Origin: Polyangia bacterium
GTDB lineage: Bacteria > Myxococcota_A > Polyangia > Nannocystales > Nannocystaceae
DNA length: 64,000 nucleotides
Direction: 5' to 3'
Assembly (NCBI GenBank): GCA_030430565.1
Contig: JAUIKS010000001.1
Coordinates: 434,001-498,000 of the forward strand
In this document: in pieces, positions 42,832 through 52,100 of the stretch
How positions within the stretch are numbered: position 1 is the first letter of the stretch
How the letters are laid out: every line of letters begins with the position of its first letter
The notes under the pieces: model-generated
What the model saw: the letters and a program-made list of their open reading frames with translations, nothing else
What the model was told of the DNA's origin: nothing
Database searches by the model: none
Translations under genes and position numbers: made by a program

Positions 42832-43131
42832 ATGCCGACCTTCGAGCTGAACACCAGCCGCCTGCGCGCCGCCGAGCTCAAGCGCGTCGCCGAGGGTTTT
42901 CGCAGGCGCTACGTCGGACCCAAGGGCTTTGAGCTCGCGCTGCTGCGGATGCAGGCTGAGGTCGACGCGAAGCACTTCTCTCGCGTGCTCTGCAGGGTGT
43001 TCGAACTCGCTGGCGCGAACGCCACGGTGATCCTCCGCGCGCCGCCGCGAGACAACCGCTGGAAAACGACGGCGAAGAAAACGACGGCGAAGAAAAAGGC
43101 CGCGAGGAGAAAGACCGCCAAGAAGCAGTAG
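42832..43131 (+). CDS. Small basic protein with histone-H1-like Lys/Ala tail, 99 aa
   Basis: The first ~75 residues are a mixed, mildly acidic to basic helical domain (SRLRAAELKRVAEGFRRRYV; FELALLRMQAEVDAKHFSRV). The last 20-odd are TAKK/TTAKKKAARRKTAKKQ, the style of bacterial histone-H1-like nucleoid proteins. Soluble and probably DNA- or RNA-binding. No family recognised for the N-terminal part. It sits 46 bp after the propeller lipoprotein but is not obviously related to it. Confidence 0.65.
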   Translation: MPTFELNTSRLRAAELKRVAEGFRRRYVGPKGFELALLRMQAEVDAKHFSRVLCRVFELAGANATVILRAPPRDNRWKTTAKKTTAKKKAARRKTAKKQ

Positions 43132-43158
43132 ACGGTTCGTTCTCCCAGGCGCGTCGGC

Positions 43159-44946
43159 TCATCGTTGTCGGCGACGGCTCCACACCGCGCCGCCGAGCAG
43201 GAGCAGCGCGAGCGCCCACGGAGCGCCGCGTGCGTCGCTCGTGCACCCGCAGCCTGAGCCGTCGCCGCTCGAGTCCGCGTTGGGGCCGGTCTCGTCGCCC
43301 GAGCCGCCGTCGTCGTCGCCCACGCTCCCGGAGCTGGGCGTCGAGCCGTCGCCGGGCGGCCAGCCGTGGGCGATGTTCCACTCGGCGAGCTTCTGATCGA
43401 TGATCTCGTTGTTATCGACCAGGGTCATCGGCGCGCCCTTCAGCGCGACCGTCTGGACCTCGGCCTCCCAGGGCATCTCGCCGGGGAACTCGGGCCAATC
43501 CTCGCCGCCCGGGACGTAGACCTCTCGCCCGTCGGGCAGCACCACGACGCGGTCGTCGTTGCACAGCGTGACGCGGGTCGCGACGCGCTGGCTGGCGACC
43601 TCGGGGAGGTCGGGGTTCTGCGCGAACATCGGGTCCTCGGTCATCTCCCCCGGCGAGATCGTGGTGTACAGGCGCGTCACGTACGGCCAGGTCTCGAGGA
43701 GGTCGAGCGCGTGCATCCCCGGCGCGATGATCCGGTCGTCGTAGGCGGCCGCGAACTCGCCGCCGTCGCCCCACGCCATCAGGTCGAGCTGCGCCTCGTA
43801 GCACTCGACGCACGCGTAGAACGCGAGGGGGTCGACGCCCTCGGGCGCCGGCAGGAACTCGGCGAGCAGCGGCTCGAGCAGCGGGTGGTAGAACTCGCAG
43901 AACTCGCCGAAGCAGGCCATGATGCCCTGGCTCTCCAGGGTGCTCACGGCGTCGAGCGGGGCCGAGCCGACGAAGGCCTCGCTGCTCCAGCTCGGCTCGT
44001 ACAGCCCGCTTCGCTGAACCGCGTCGCTGGGCCCCGCGTACTCGGTGACGAAGGCGTGGCCGTTGGCCTCGAAGGCGTCGACGGCCGCGGTGATCACCGC
44101 TTTGTAGTTGTCCGCGAAATTGAACCAGTCGATCTTGAGCGGGTTGACCAGCACGTGGCGGTAGTTGGTCGGCGCGGTGCGGGTGTTGCCGAGGAAGAAC
44201 GCGCGCACCTCCATGTCCTCGGTCGCCGCGATCTTCGTCAGGCGCAGCGGGATGCACGGCTCGACGCCCTGGAAGCTCAAGGTGACCGGGTGGATCTGAT
44301 CGAGGCCCGCGCCGGTGTTGAGCTTGAAGGCGGCGAACAGATGGCCCTCGGCGAGGTACTCCGCGAAGATCGGCGCTGCGGCGTCATCCTGCTGATAGCC
44401 GTTGTCCCCTAGCCACTGCATCAGGCTGTCGACGTCGTCGTCCTGCAGCACCGTGACTTCGAAGGCGCCGACCGTCTCGGCGTGCACGATCGAGGGTCCG
44501 CCGCCGCCGGCGTCAAACTTGGGCGCGCCGCCGTCGTCGTCGTCGTCGTCGCCGTTGCTGCCGCCCGGGAGGTCGCCGCCGCCGCAGAATTCGGCCTGGT
44601 CGGTGATCCCGTAGAACGGGACCGTGCCGGCGAGCAGCTGGTCAAACAGCGGCTGCGAGCCGACCGAGAACTGCGGCAGCGACTGCAGCGGGATAACCCA
44701 CGCGAAGCTCGCCGGGTCCTGCTGCGGGTCGTACTGGATCTGGATGTGGGCCTCGACCTGATCGCCGTCGATCACGAACAGGATGTTCTCGCCGCTCTGA
44801 TCGACCGCCATGCCCTGGGGTCCGTCGCAGAAGGTGCCGCCGCAGGCTTCAGCGCGCGGCGGGCTGGCGAGGCCGGCGCTCAGCGCGAAGGCGGCGGACA
44901 GCGTCGCCGCGGAGAGGAGATGGAGTGGCGATGAGGTTCGCGACAT
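43159..44946 (-). CDS. DUF2330 protein with MYXO-CTERM sorting signal
   Basis: About 595 aa from the ATG at 44946, which gives a proper signal peptide (ATLSAAFALSAGLASPPRAEA). Family blocks: ACGGTFCDGPQGMAVDQSGE, NILFVIDGDQVEAHIQIQYD, FAWVIPLQSLP, then CIPLRLTKIAATEDMEVRAF and NYKAVITAAVDAFEANGHAF. A Gly/Ser/Asp-rich spacer and the MYXO-CTERM tail end the protein (GSGCGCTSDARGAPWALALL and an Arg cluster). This Cys-hydrophobic-Arg tail sends proteins to the cell surface of myxobacteria (processing by a rhombosortase/myxosortase-type enzyme). Role of DUF2330 is unknown. Confidence 0.9.
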   Translation of the reverse strand: MSRTSSPLHLLSAATLSAAFALSAGLASPPRAEACGGTFCDGPQGMAVDQSGENILFVIDGDQVEAHIQIQYDPQQDPASFAWVIPLQSLPQFSVGSQPLFDQLLAGTVPFYGITDQAEFCGGGDLPGGSNGDDDDDDGGAPKFDAGGGGPSIVHAETVGAFEVTVLQDDDVDSLMQWLGDNGYQQDDAAAPIFAEYLAEGHLFAAFKLNTGAGLDQIHPVTLSFQGVEPCIPLRLTKIAATEDMEVRAFFLGNTRTAPTNYRHVLVNPLKIDWFNFADNYKAVITAAVDAFEANGHAFVTEYAGPSDAVQRSGLYEPSWSSEAFVGSAPLDAVSTLESQGIMACFGEFCEFYHPLLEPLLAEFLPAPEGVDPLAFYACVECYEAQLDLMAWGDGGEFAAAYDDRIIAPGMHALDLLETWPYVTRLYTTISPGEMTEDPMFAQNPDLPEVASQRVATRVTLCNDDRVVVLPDGREVYVPGGEDWPEFPGEMPWEAEVQTVALKGAPMTLVDNNEIIDQKLAEWNIAHGWPPGDGSTPSSGSVGDDDGGSGDETGPNADSSGDGSGCGCTSDARGAPWALALLLLGGAVWSRRRQR

Positions 44947-45411
44947 GACGGCGCAGCTCCCGTTGATCAGGCAGGGGATGGCGAGGGACGAGCTCGACGC
45001 TACCACAGGCCGCGCAAACCATGTTCTCGCGCCCTAGGAGCGTGTCTGAGGAATCCCCGCGACGCGATGCACCCATAGACCGTGTGGCGCGCGACGGCGA
45101 GGGCTTCGTGGTTGAGTTCGCTGTCTATACAGCGATCTCGATCGCGGGCGAAGACGATGGCGCCGTTCGTCGTCTGTTGTCTGTCGTCCGTCGTCGCGCC
45201 GCGACGAATCGCGCTGGGAGACCCGCGGGCGCGCGGGAACTCTCGCGTGGTCGACGACGCCGGGGCCGCGCGCTCGCGGAGCTGGCTACACGTGTATGTC
45301 TTATAAGACATGTGAATACGCGGCCCGCGGACCGGAACGCCTCCTCGCGCGTGGGCGGCCGCAGCGCGCGGTGGGGCGACGCGAGCTCGTGCGCTACGCT
45401 TACGTCGCTGA
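44947..45411. other. Intergenic region, 465 bp, no gene recognised
   Basis: Lies between the divergent DUF2330 and PD40-like lipoprotein genes. Open frames here have poor codon bias and Arg-rich translations. No tRNA, riboswitch or strong hairpin was noticed; it must hold both promoters. Confidence 0.4.
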
Positions 45412-46617
45412 ATGCTAGGCAATCGCGTTACTGCTCGTGCTGTCGCGGGCGCGGCCTCCTCCGCGGCCTCCTCCGCTGCCATCGCAACAGTCTTCTCCGC
45501 GCTCGCGCTCGGCGGTTGCTTGATCGAGAACCCCAGCTTCGACGGCCCAGTCACCGGTGATGCGGCGACGGTCGCCTCGACCGGGGCGAGCGCGACGACG
45601 GCGGTGATCGATTCGACGGGCACAACCAGCGCGACCACGGCTGACACCGCAACCGGGACCGGGACCGGGACCAGCGGTACCGCCGGCACGAGCGGCGGCC
45701 CGACGAGCGTCGATCCTGCGACCACGAGCTGCGGCGAGGGCTGCACGACGGGCGCGACGACGTCCGCCGAGACCGGGGACATCGACAAGAGGACGATCTG
45801 CGGCGTCCCGCTCGGCGAGATCACGGTCGGTCCGGGCGCCGTCGTTGGCGGCGTGAACACGCCCTCGGTCGAGCGCTCGCCGGCGATCTCGCCCGACGGC
45901 CTCACGCTCGCGTTCAGCTCCAATCGCCCCGGGGGGCTCGGCGACAATGACCTGTACGTTGCGACACGTCCCGACCTCGACAGCGAGTTCTCGACGCCGC
46001 AGCCGCTCGCCGGCGTGAATTCACCCACGAACGAGGCCGCGCTGCACCTGAGCGGCGACGGCCTCACGATCTACCTCTCCAGCGATCGCGCCGGGACGCT
46101 CGGCGGGCTCGACCTGTGGGTCAGCACGCGCGCGAGCGTCGACGACCCCTTCTCGACGCCCGAGAGCCTCGGGGTGCTCGTCAACGACGCGGGCAGTCAG
46201 CGCATGCCGTGGGTCAACGACAGCGGCCTGCGGCTCGTCTACACGCTCGCGGGCCTCGGCGAGCTCGACGACATCGTGAGCTCGCAGCGCCCGAACCTAA
46301 ACGCGCAGTTCTCCGCGCCCGCGATCGTGCTCGGCGCGGACGGGGAGAGCCACGAGCGCGCGCCCTGGCTCAGCGAGGACCTCAACACGATGTTCTTCGC
46401 GTCCGACCGCGAGGCGAGCGAGGGCCTCGATCTCTGGTACGCGTCGCGCGTCGGCCTCCCGAGCGACTACGAGATCGTCGCGCGCCTCCCGATCCCGAGC
46501 TCGCAGGGGGTCGACACGCAGCCGTCGCTCAGCGAGGGGGAGTGCGCGCTGTACTTCGCGTCGGACCGCAGCGGCGACCTGGACCTCTACCGCGCGGAGG
46601 TCACGGTGGAGCCCTGA
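45412..46617 (+). CDS. Lipoprotein with TolB/PD40-type beta-propeller repeats
   Basis: A 401-aa protein. The lipobox is LALGGCLIENPS; a long Thr/Ser/Gly linker runs to residue ~120. The rest has PD40-type repeats: SPAISPDGLTLAFSSNRPGG, ALHLSGDGLTIYLSSDRAG, PWLSEDLNTMFFASDREASE and PSLSEGECALYFASDRSGDL, with DLYVATR/DLWVSTR/DLWYASR ends. This is the S-DG..L.FSS.R pattern of TolB-like propellers. Extracytoplasmic; ligand unknown. It is convergent with ExbD at 46627. Confidence 0.85.
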   Translation: MLGNRVTARAVAGAASSAASSAAIATVFSALALGGCLIENPSFDGPVTGDAATVASTGASATTAVIDSTGTTSATTADTATGTGTGTSGTAGTSGGPTSVDPATTSCGEGCTTGATTSAETGDIDKRTICGVPLGEITVGPGAVVGGVNTPSVERSPAISPDGLTLAFSSNRPGGLGDNDLYVATRPDLDSEFSTPQPLAGVNSPTNEAALHLSGDGLTIYLSSDRAGTLGGLDLWVSTRASVDDPFSTPESLGVLVNDAGSQRMPWVNDSGLRLVYTLAGLGELDDIVSSQRPNLNAQFSAPAIVLGADGESHERAPWLSEDLNTMFFASDREASEGLDLWYASRVGLPSDYEIVARLPIPSSQGVDTQPSLSEGECALYFASDRSGDLDLYRAEVTVEP

Positions 46618-46626
46618 GCCGCCGAC

Positions 46627-47091
46627 TCAGCTGGGCGCGGGCGCGGGCGCGCGCGGCGTGCCGAGCTGGGTGGGCGTCGGTCCGCGCGGGTTGACGATCG
46701 CGAGCACGTCGGCGCCCGCGCTCCGAGCTTGGTCGAGGACCGCGACCGCGTTCACGTAGGCGACGTCGTCGTCGAAGTCGAGGAACACCGCCTTGCGGTC
46801 GCGGTGCTCGAGCTCGCGGCGCAAGCGCGACTCGAGCTGCCCGCGACCCACCGGCTGCTCGCGCAGCGTGACGACGCCCGCGCGATCGAGGCCGACGACC
46901 AGCGGTCCATCGTTGGTGCGCGGCGTCGGGCGCGACGGCGGCGGCGGGATGGTCACCGAGATCTCGGGGACCTGCTGCGGGATCAAGACCATGAAGATGA
47001 TCAGCAGGACCAGGCACACGTCGACGAGCGGCGTGACGTTGATGTCGCCGCGCGGTCCCGACGATCGGCTGTCTCCGAGCTGCATGCCCAT
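46627..47091 (-). CDS. ExbD/TolR-family biopolymer transport protein
   Basis: A 154-aa protein. The ATG at 47091 is preceded by AAGGGGA, and the N-terminus (DINVTPLVDVCLVLLIIFMVLIPQQ) contains the single transmembrane helix with the conserved Asp that couples to ExbB/TolQ. The periplasmic half is the usual beta-alpha fold (LVVGLDRAGVVTLREQPVGR; AVFLDFDDDVAYVNAVAVLD). It energises outer-membrane transport or envelope work with the proton-motive force. No ExbB partner is next to it. The gene is divergent from the selenoprotein candidate at 47238. Confidence 0.88.
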   Translation of the reverse strand: MGMQLGDSRSSGPRGDINVTPLVDVCLVLLIIFMVLIPQQVPEISVTIPPPPSRPTPRTNDGPLVVGLDRAGVVTLREQPVGRGQLESRLRRELEHRDRKAVFLDFDDDVAYVNAVAVLDQARSAGADVLAIVNPRGPTPTQLGTPRAPAPAPS

Positions 47092-47237
47092 CGCCGTCCC
47101 CTTGACGACGGGCGCGCGTGATCTTTCGGCGGCGCGGGCGGAATCGGGCGCGATTTCCTCCGGTCGGGCGCCGCTCGGGGTGCAGATCTCGAGGTTGATC
47201 CTCGTCGCCGGCGCGCGCTGTGGTAAGCCGAACGCTG

Positions 47238-48074
47238 ATGAACACCATCGCGCTCGCACTCGCGCTCGGCGGCGTCGCGGCCGTCTTTACGGCCTGGCTG
47301 ACCTACCTCTCCACGATCCCGCGCGGCGTCGTCCCGGCGCGACCAGTGGGCGCGATCGGCATGCAGCTCGCCGGTATCGCGTTGGCGATCGCGAGCGTGA
47401 TCTGGAGCCTGCGCGCGGGCGGGTCGCTGAGCGCCGTCGTCATCGCGCCCGCCAGCTTCGCGCTCATCATGGGGTCGCTGTTCCTGCTGTTGATGTCGCA
47501 GCGCAAGACGCCGATCGGCGACATCAAGGTCGCGGTCGGCGACGCGCTGCCGGCGTTCTCGTGCCAGACCTCGGCGGGCGTCGCGTTCTCGAGCGACGCG
47601 CTGCTCGGCCAGCGGACCCTGCTGAAGTTCTTCCGCGGCGGCTGGTGACCGTACTGTAGCGCCGAGTTGCGGCGCTTCGACAGCATGCGGGCCGAGCTCC
47701 AGCGGTACGGGGTCACGGTCGTCGCGCTGAGCAAAGACTCGGTGGAGGACGCGGCGCGCTACAAGGCGCGGGACGGGCTCGAGCTGACGCTGCTGTGTGA
47801 TCCTGGCCTTGAGGTCATCCGCCAGTACGGCGTCGAGCACCACAAGGCGGTGGAGGCCTCCGGGAGATCCTTCAGGATCGCCGGCAACTCGCTGGGGCTG
47901 ATCCCGTCGATCAAGTCGATGGCGATCCCGACGACGCTGCTCGTCGACGAGGGCGGGCGGATCCGCTGGATCGATCAGGCGGACGACTACCGGCTGCGCA
48001 GCAGCGAGGCGCGGGTCATGGCGGCGGTGGAGCGCGCCTTCGGCGAGGACCCCGGCGCGAGCGATCGAGGGTGA
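47238..48074 (+). CDS. Probable selenoprotein: membrane-anchored thioredoxin-fold (AhpC/TSA-like) protein, UxxC
   Basis: The frame opens at ATG 47238 (GTG 47220 also possible) and contains one in-frame TGA at 47646-47648, after which the same frame continues to 48074. Read through, it gives 278 aa. Three N-terminal hydrophobic segments come first (TIALALALGGVAAVFTAWLT; MQLAGIALAIASVIWSL; VVIAPASFALIMGSLFLLLM). A thioredoxin-fold domain of AhpC/TSA type follows: LLKFFRGGW-U-PYC-SAELRRF, then VTVVALSKDS and MAIPTTLLVDEGG (cis-Pro). The stop codon replaces the first Cys of the WCPYC redox motif, which is what Sec proteins do. A stem-loop lies right after it (see 47649-47676). It should reduce peroxide or act as a thiol-disulphide oxidoreductase, facing either side of the membrane. 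A nonsense mutation is the alternative. Confidence 0.75.
47649..47676 (+). promoter_or_regulatory. Candidate bacterial SECIS element
   Basis: Nine bases after the TGA, AGCGCCG (47658-47664) pairs perfectly with CGGCGCT (47670-47676) around the loop AGTTG. The GU in the loop starts 17 nt after the TGA. Bacterial SelB-binding SECIS hairpins sit immediately 3' of the UGA within the coding region and carry a GU in the apical loop, so both position and loop fit. Coding constraint could produce such a stem by chance in GC-rich DNA. Confidence 0.5.
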
Positions 48075-48098
48075 GCGTGACGGCGGGCGAGCGGCGCG

Positions 48099-48731
48099 TC
48101 ACGGGGCGGACGCGCGGCCGGTGAACTGCGCCTGCAGCCGGCTCGCCCAGCTCTCGAGGTTCGAGACCGTGCTCTCGAGCAGCGCGGGCGTCTGCGCGAG
48201 CGTCTCGAGCTCGCGCTCTAAGAGCTGCCTCGCCCGGCGGATCCGCGTGCGCGCGGTCCCCTCGGGCACCTCGAGCAGCTCGGCGATCTCGCGGGCCCGC
48301 ATCGACTCCCAGTAGTAGAGCTCGAGGATCATCTGCGACTCGATCGGGATCCGGCGCAGCGCTTGGTGGAGCAGCTGCAGCTCCTGCTCCCGCGCGATCA
48401 CGCTGGACGCGGTGGGCTGGAGGTCCGCGGCCGAGCGCTTGGTGTAGTCGAGCCGCTCGGCGTGGCGGTGATAGCGACGAAAGTACTTGTAGAGCACGTT
48501 GCGCGCGATCCCGAGCAGGTAGCTGCGGAAGTTGGTGTCGCTGCGGATCCGCGCGCGGGCGTTCACGAGCCCGAGGAAGGTGTGCTGGATGAGGTCGATG
48601 GCCGCGTCCTCGTCAACCTTGTTGATGAAGAAGCGCTCGATGAGCGGGTAGTGCCGCTCGGCGAGCTCGCTGCCGGCGCGCGCGTCACCGGTCTGCCACG
48701 CCCTCAAGAGTTCGGTGTCGCTGCGCGTCAC
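48099..48731 (-). CDS. ECF-type RNA polymerase sigma factor
   Basis: A 210-aa protein from a GTG start. Region 2 (LAERHYPLIERFFINKVDED; AAIDLIQHTFLGLVNARARI; FRSYLLGIARNVLYKYFRRY) and region 4 (LHQALRRIPIESQMILELYY; WESMRAREIAELLEVPEGTA) are clear, and the length is right for an ECF sigma. No membrane segment or adjacent anti-sigma gene. It is divergent from the mini-ORF/kinase/P450 set, with 167 bp before the first mini-ORF. That layout (sigma facing a large kinase) makes it a candidate regulator of that set. Confidence 0.9.
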   Translation of the reverse strand: MTRSDTELLRAWQTGDARAGSELAERHYPLIERFFINKVDEDAAIDLIQHTFLGLVNARARIRSDTNFRSYLLGIARNVLYKYFRRYHRHAERLDYTKRSAADLQPTASSVIAREQELQLLHQALRRIPIESQMILELYYWESMRAREIAELLEVPEGTARTRIRRARQLLERELETLAQTPALLESTVSNLESWASRLQAQFTGRASAP

Positions 48732-48898
48732 CGGGGGATGGTACCGCGAGGACCGAGGCCACAGTTGGCGGTCCAGGGCCCCGGGTCAGTTGTGGATGCA
48801 CATTTTTTTTGTCGCGGCGCAATTGATCCGGGCGCGGCGGGGAATTCAGTCATGTGGGGCGAGACGAACCGGACAGAGTACCGAGAGAGGAGTGGCGC

Positions 48899-48919
48899 GT
48901 GGAGCCGTACATCTGGTGA
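48899..48919 (+). CDS. Hexapeptide mini-ORF 1 (MEPYIW), candidate minimal RiPP precursor
   Basis: GTG-GAG-CCG-TAC-ATC-TGG-TGA encodes MEPYIW and is preceded by GAGAGGAG with a 6-nt spacer, an excellent ribosome-binding site. A second ORF 71 nt downstream encodes MEPYEW. Glu, Pro and Tyr use a different synonymous codon in the two copies, so the peptide rather than the DNA is conserved. Known minimal P450-modified RiPPs (biarylitides, precursor MRYYH) are this short and end in an aromatic residue that is cross-linked to a Tyr two positions before. Here the pair would be Tyr4 and Trp6. A P450 lies downstream at 52988. Inference; could also be a regulatory leader. Confidence 0.55.
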   Translation: MEPYIW

Positions 48920-48990
48920 CTTCAGACGTTGACGCGATCTCGTCTTGAAACCTGCGATCGGCGCGCGCCGTACAGAAAGGAGCGATGATT

Positions 48991-49011
48991 ATGGAACCCT
49001 ATGAGTGGTAA
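48991..49011 (+). CDS. Hexapeptide mini-ORF 2 (MEPYEW), candidate minimal RiPP precursor
   Basis: ATG-GAA-CCC-TAT-GAG-TGG-TAA encodes MEPYEW. The ribosome-binding site AAAGGAG ends 8 nt upstream of this ATG; the in-frame ATG at 48985 is only 2 nt away from it and is unlikely to be used. Compare mini-ORF 1 at 48899-48919: same peptide except residue 5 (Ile to Glu), different codons throughout, different stop codon. Both are on the strand of the kinase and P450 genes. A strong hairpin follows at 49027-49053. If it is a precursor peptide, the core is Tyr-Glu-Trp or Pro-Tyr-Glu-Trp. Confidence 0.55.
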   Translation: MEPYEW

Positions 49012-49026
49012 GCCGAAAACGCTGAA

Positions 49027-49053
49027 CCCGGCCGCGTGAAGACGCGGGCCGGG
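49027..49053 (+). promoter_or_regulatory. Strong hairpin after mini-ORF 2
   Basis: CCCGGCCGCGT pairs with ACGCGGGCCGGG around the loop GAAG, with one extra G in the 3' arm. It starts 16 nt after the TAA of the mini-ORF and lies 123 nt before the kinase start. There is no T run, so it is not a simple terminator. It could stabilise a short mini-ORF mRNA or control read-through into the kinase gene. Confidence 0.45.
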
Positions 49054-49175
49054 GATCGGCGGAGATTTCTACCACCTGTTACAAGCCTCACGAGGTCCCC
49101 CTGAGTCTCGACATGAAGGAGCGCGCGGCGGTCGACCGCGATCGGGTGCTGCTGCCCCTCGCGAAGAAGGTCGTG

Positions 49176-52100
49176 ATGAGCCGGCTGTTCGGCGCCGGGA
49201 TGCACCGCTCGACGATCGGCCGGTACGAGCTCGAGGCCTGCGTGGGCGTGGGCGCGATGGGGGTGGTCTACGCCGCCCACGACCCGCAGCTCGATCGTCG
49301 CGTGGCGCTCAAGCTGCTCAAGGCGAGCGCCGGCGACGACGACGCGCGCGCGCGCCTGCTCCGCGAGGCCCGGGCGCTCGCGCACATGTCCCATCCGAAT
49401 ATCGTGACGGTGTTCGAAGCCGGCGAGCTCGAGGGGCGGGTCTACCTCGCCATGGAGTTCGTCGACGGCGTCACGCTCGACGCTTGGTGCGCGCCCGAGG
49501 TCGGGGCGCAGCCCTCGTGGCGCGAGCTCCTCGGCGTGTTCGTGGGGGCGGGGCGCGGGCTCGCGGCGGCCCACGCCGCGGGCATCGTCCACCGCGACTT
49601 CAAGCCGGGCAACGTGCTCGTGGGCGCGGACGGGGCGGTGAAGGTCCTCGACTTCGGGCTGGCGACGGCGCTCGACGGCGTCTACGGCGGGGACCTGCTC
49701 GCCACGGAGGATCGCGGCGCGCGGGCGCAGGAGGTGGTCGCGTCCGCGTTGACGCGGACCGGCGCGATCATGGGGACGCCGGCGTACATGTCCCCAGAGC
49801 AACATCGGGGCCAGGCCGCGACCGAGCAGAGCGACCAATTCAGCTTCTGCGTCGCGCTGTACGAGGCGCTCTACGGGCGGCGCCCCTTCATTTGCACCTC
49901 GTACGCGGTGCTGCACGACGCCGTGCTCGCGGGGCGCGTGCGCGACCCTCCGCGCGGCGCCCGGGCGCCCGCGTGGGTGCGCCGCGCGGTCCTGCGGGGG
50001 CTCGCGCTCGATCCCGCCGATCGCTTCCCGTCCATGACGGCCCTGCTGGTCGAGCTCGACCGCGGATCGTCCACGCTCGCGCTGCGCCTGGCCGCGGGCG
50101 CCGGCGTGGTCTCAACGCTCGCGGGGCTCGGCTACGCGGGGTACCTGCTCACGCGCCCCGGGAGGGTCGAGGTGACCGCGCGCTCACGCGGCGAGCCGGT
50201 CGCGGGCGCGACGGCGCGGATCGATGGCGTCGCGCTCACGGAGCTCGGCGGCGGCGCCGGCGAGGTGCCAGCCGGGGTCCACGAGCTCGAGGTCGACGCG
50301 CCCGGCTATCGCGTCGCCCGCACGGCGCTCGCGGTGCGGCGCGGCGCGACGGCGCAGCTCACGGTTGAGCTGCAGCGCGAGCAGGGGGTGTTCAACCTCG
50401 ACGTCGAGCCGGGCGGGGGCGTCGTCTTCGTCGACGGCGTCGACCACGGCACGCGGCTGCGCAACCTGCCCGTGGACAGCGGGGTCCACGAGCTGCTGGT
50501 GCGCCACGACGGCTACCACGACCGCCGCCTCGAGTGGTCCGTGGCGGCCGATGAGCGGCGCGCGGGCTTCGTCTCGCTCGCGCCGGCGGTGACCTGGACG
50601 TGGCGCGCGCCCGACTTCAACAGGGCGGTATATGCCCCGGGGGACATCGACGGCGACGGGCGCGGGGACCTGATCGTCGACCGGACGCAGGAGCTGGTCG
50701 CGATCAACCCGCACGACGACCGCGTGCTGTGGCGCCTCGAGGGCCTGAACCACAGCGCGAAGCTGGTCGAGGATCTCGACGGCGACGGCGTGGGCGATCT
50801 CGTCCTGGTTCGCGAGGACGAAGAGCTCGCCGTCGTCGAGGCGCGCTCGAGCGCGCTCCCGGTCGACGACGGTCGACCGCGGGCGCTGTGGCGCGTCGAC
50901 ACCGGGCGCGCGTGGGAGCCGCGGGGCGGGGGGGCGCTTCGCCGCGACCTCGACGGCGACGGGCGCCGCGAATTCGTCATCCCGTACATCCACGGCGATC
51001 GCGTCAGCGCCCTCGACATCCGCACCGGGCGACCGCTGTGGACCTCGCCGCGCCTGGGCGAGTCGATCAAGAGCCTCGGCTTCATCCGCGAGGGGAGCGA
51101 CGCGTCGGGGGTCGTCGGCGTGCTGGCGGACGAGCAGGTCATGGCGCTCGAGGCCGCGACGGGGGCGGTTCGTTGGCGGCGCGACCGCGTCAGCGCCGAG
51201 GACGAGCCGGGTCGTCAATCTCGACTCCTGTACGGGCTGCTCGACGCGCTGCGGGGAGGGAGCTCCGCGCCGGTGTTCGTGACGGTGTCGCCGACCGGCG
51301 CGGCGACGCGCTACCGCGCGCGCGACGGCGCGGAGCTGTGGCGCGCCGAGCTGCACCCCAGCTGTCACCTGCCCCCCGAGGAGCATGGTGCTCCAAGGGT
51401 CATGTACTGTCGAGACGCCGAGCGCCGCGCGGTGATCTTCGACGCGGACACCGGCGCGCCGCGCTGGCGCGCGACCGACTTCACCGAGATCGTGTACGTC
51501 CCCTCCTGGCGGGGGGGCGCGCCCGCCTTCGTCACCCCGCACCCGCGCGGCGCGGCGCTCCGCTCCCCGCGCGACGGCCACGTCGAGCGCGTGTTCGAGC
51601 TCGACGCGCCGGCCGTGGGGGACGCGGCGCTGCACGACTGGGACGGGGACGGTCGCCGCGAGCTCGTGGTGGTGAGCGGCGCGGGGACGGTCGCCGCCTT
51701 CGATCGCGCCGGCGCGCGCGTCGGCGCGGCGAGCACCTCGTTTCACAACGCGTTCCTCCAGCCGCTAGGCGGCGACGGGCTCGCGATGATCGGGGACGCC
51801 GGCTTCGCGCTGTTCGAAGGGTCACGTGTGCGCTGGTCGCGAGCGACGCAGAAGGCGGTCCGGGCGACCCCGATCGTCGACGACTTCGACGGCGACGGGC
51901 GGCGTGAGCTCGCGGTCGCGGCGACGCTGAAGAACCGCGCGGGTCACCTCGTGCTCGCGCTCGAGGACGGCGCGCTGCAGGGGGAGGCCGCGTCGCTGGG
52001 GCACAAGATCATCCGCGCGCCCGCGGTCGCGCCAGCCCCGGGCGGGCGGCGCGAGCTCGTGTACCTCGATCGCCAGGGCGTGGTCCGCTTCGATCCCGTC

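Noticed and set aside
47649..47666. Simple nonsense mutation instead of selenocysteine
   Set aside because: Not excluded, but the frame is preserved long after the TGA and the position is exactly the redox Cys, so selenocysteine is preferred.
48803..48810. Run of eight T as a terminator
   Set aside because: There is no stable stem directly before it; it lies in the promoter region between sigma and mini-ORF 1.
48851..48931. 26-codon frame MWGETNRTEY... across mini-ORF 1
   Set aside because: It overlaps the hexapeptide ORF in another frame and has no similarity to anything nearby.
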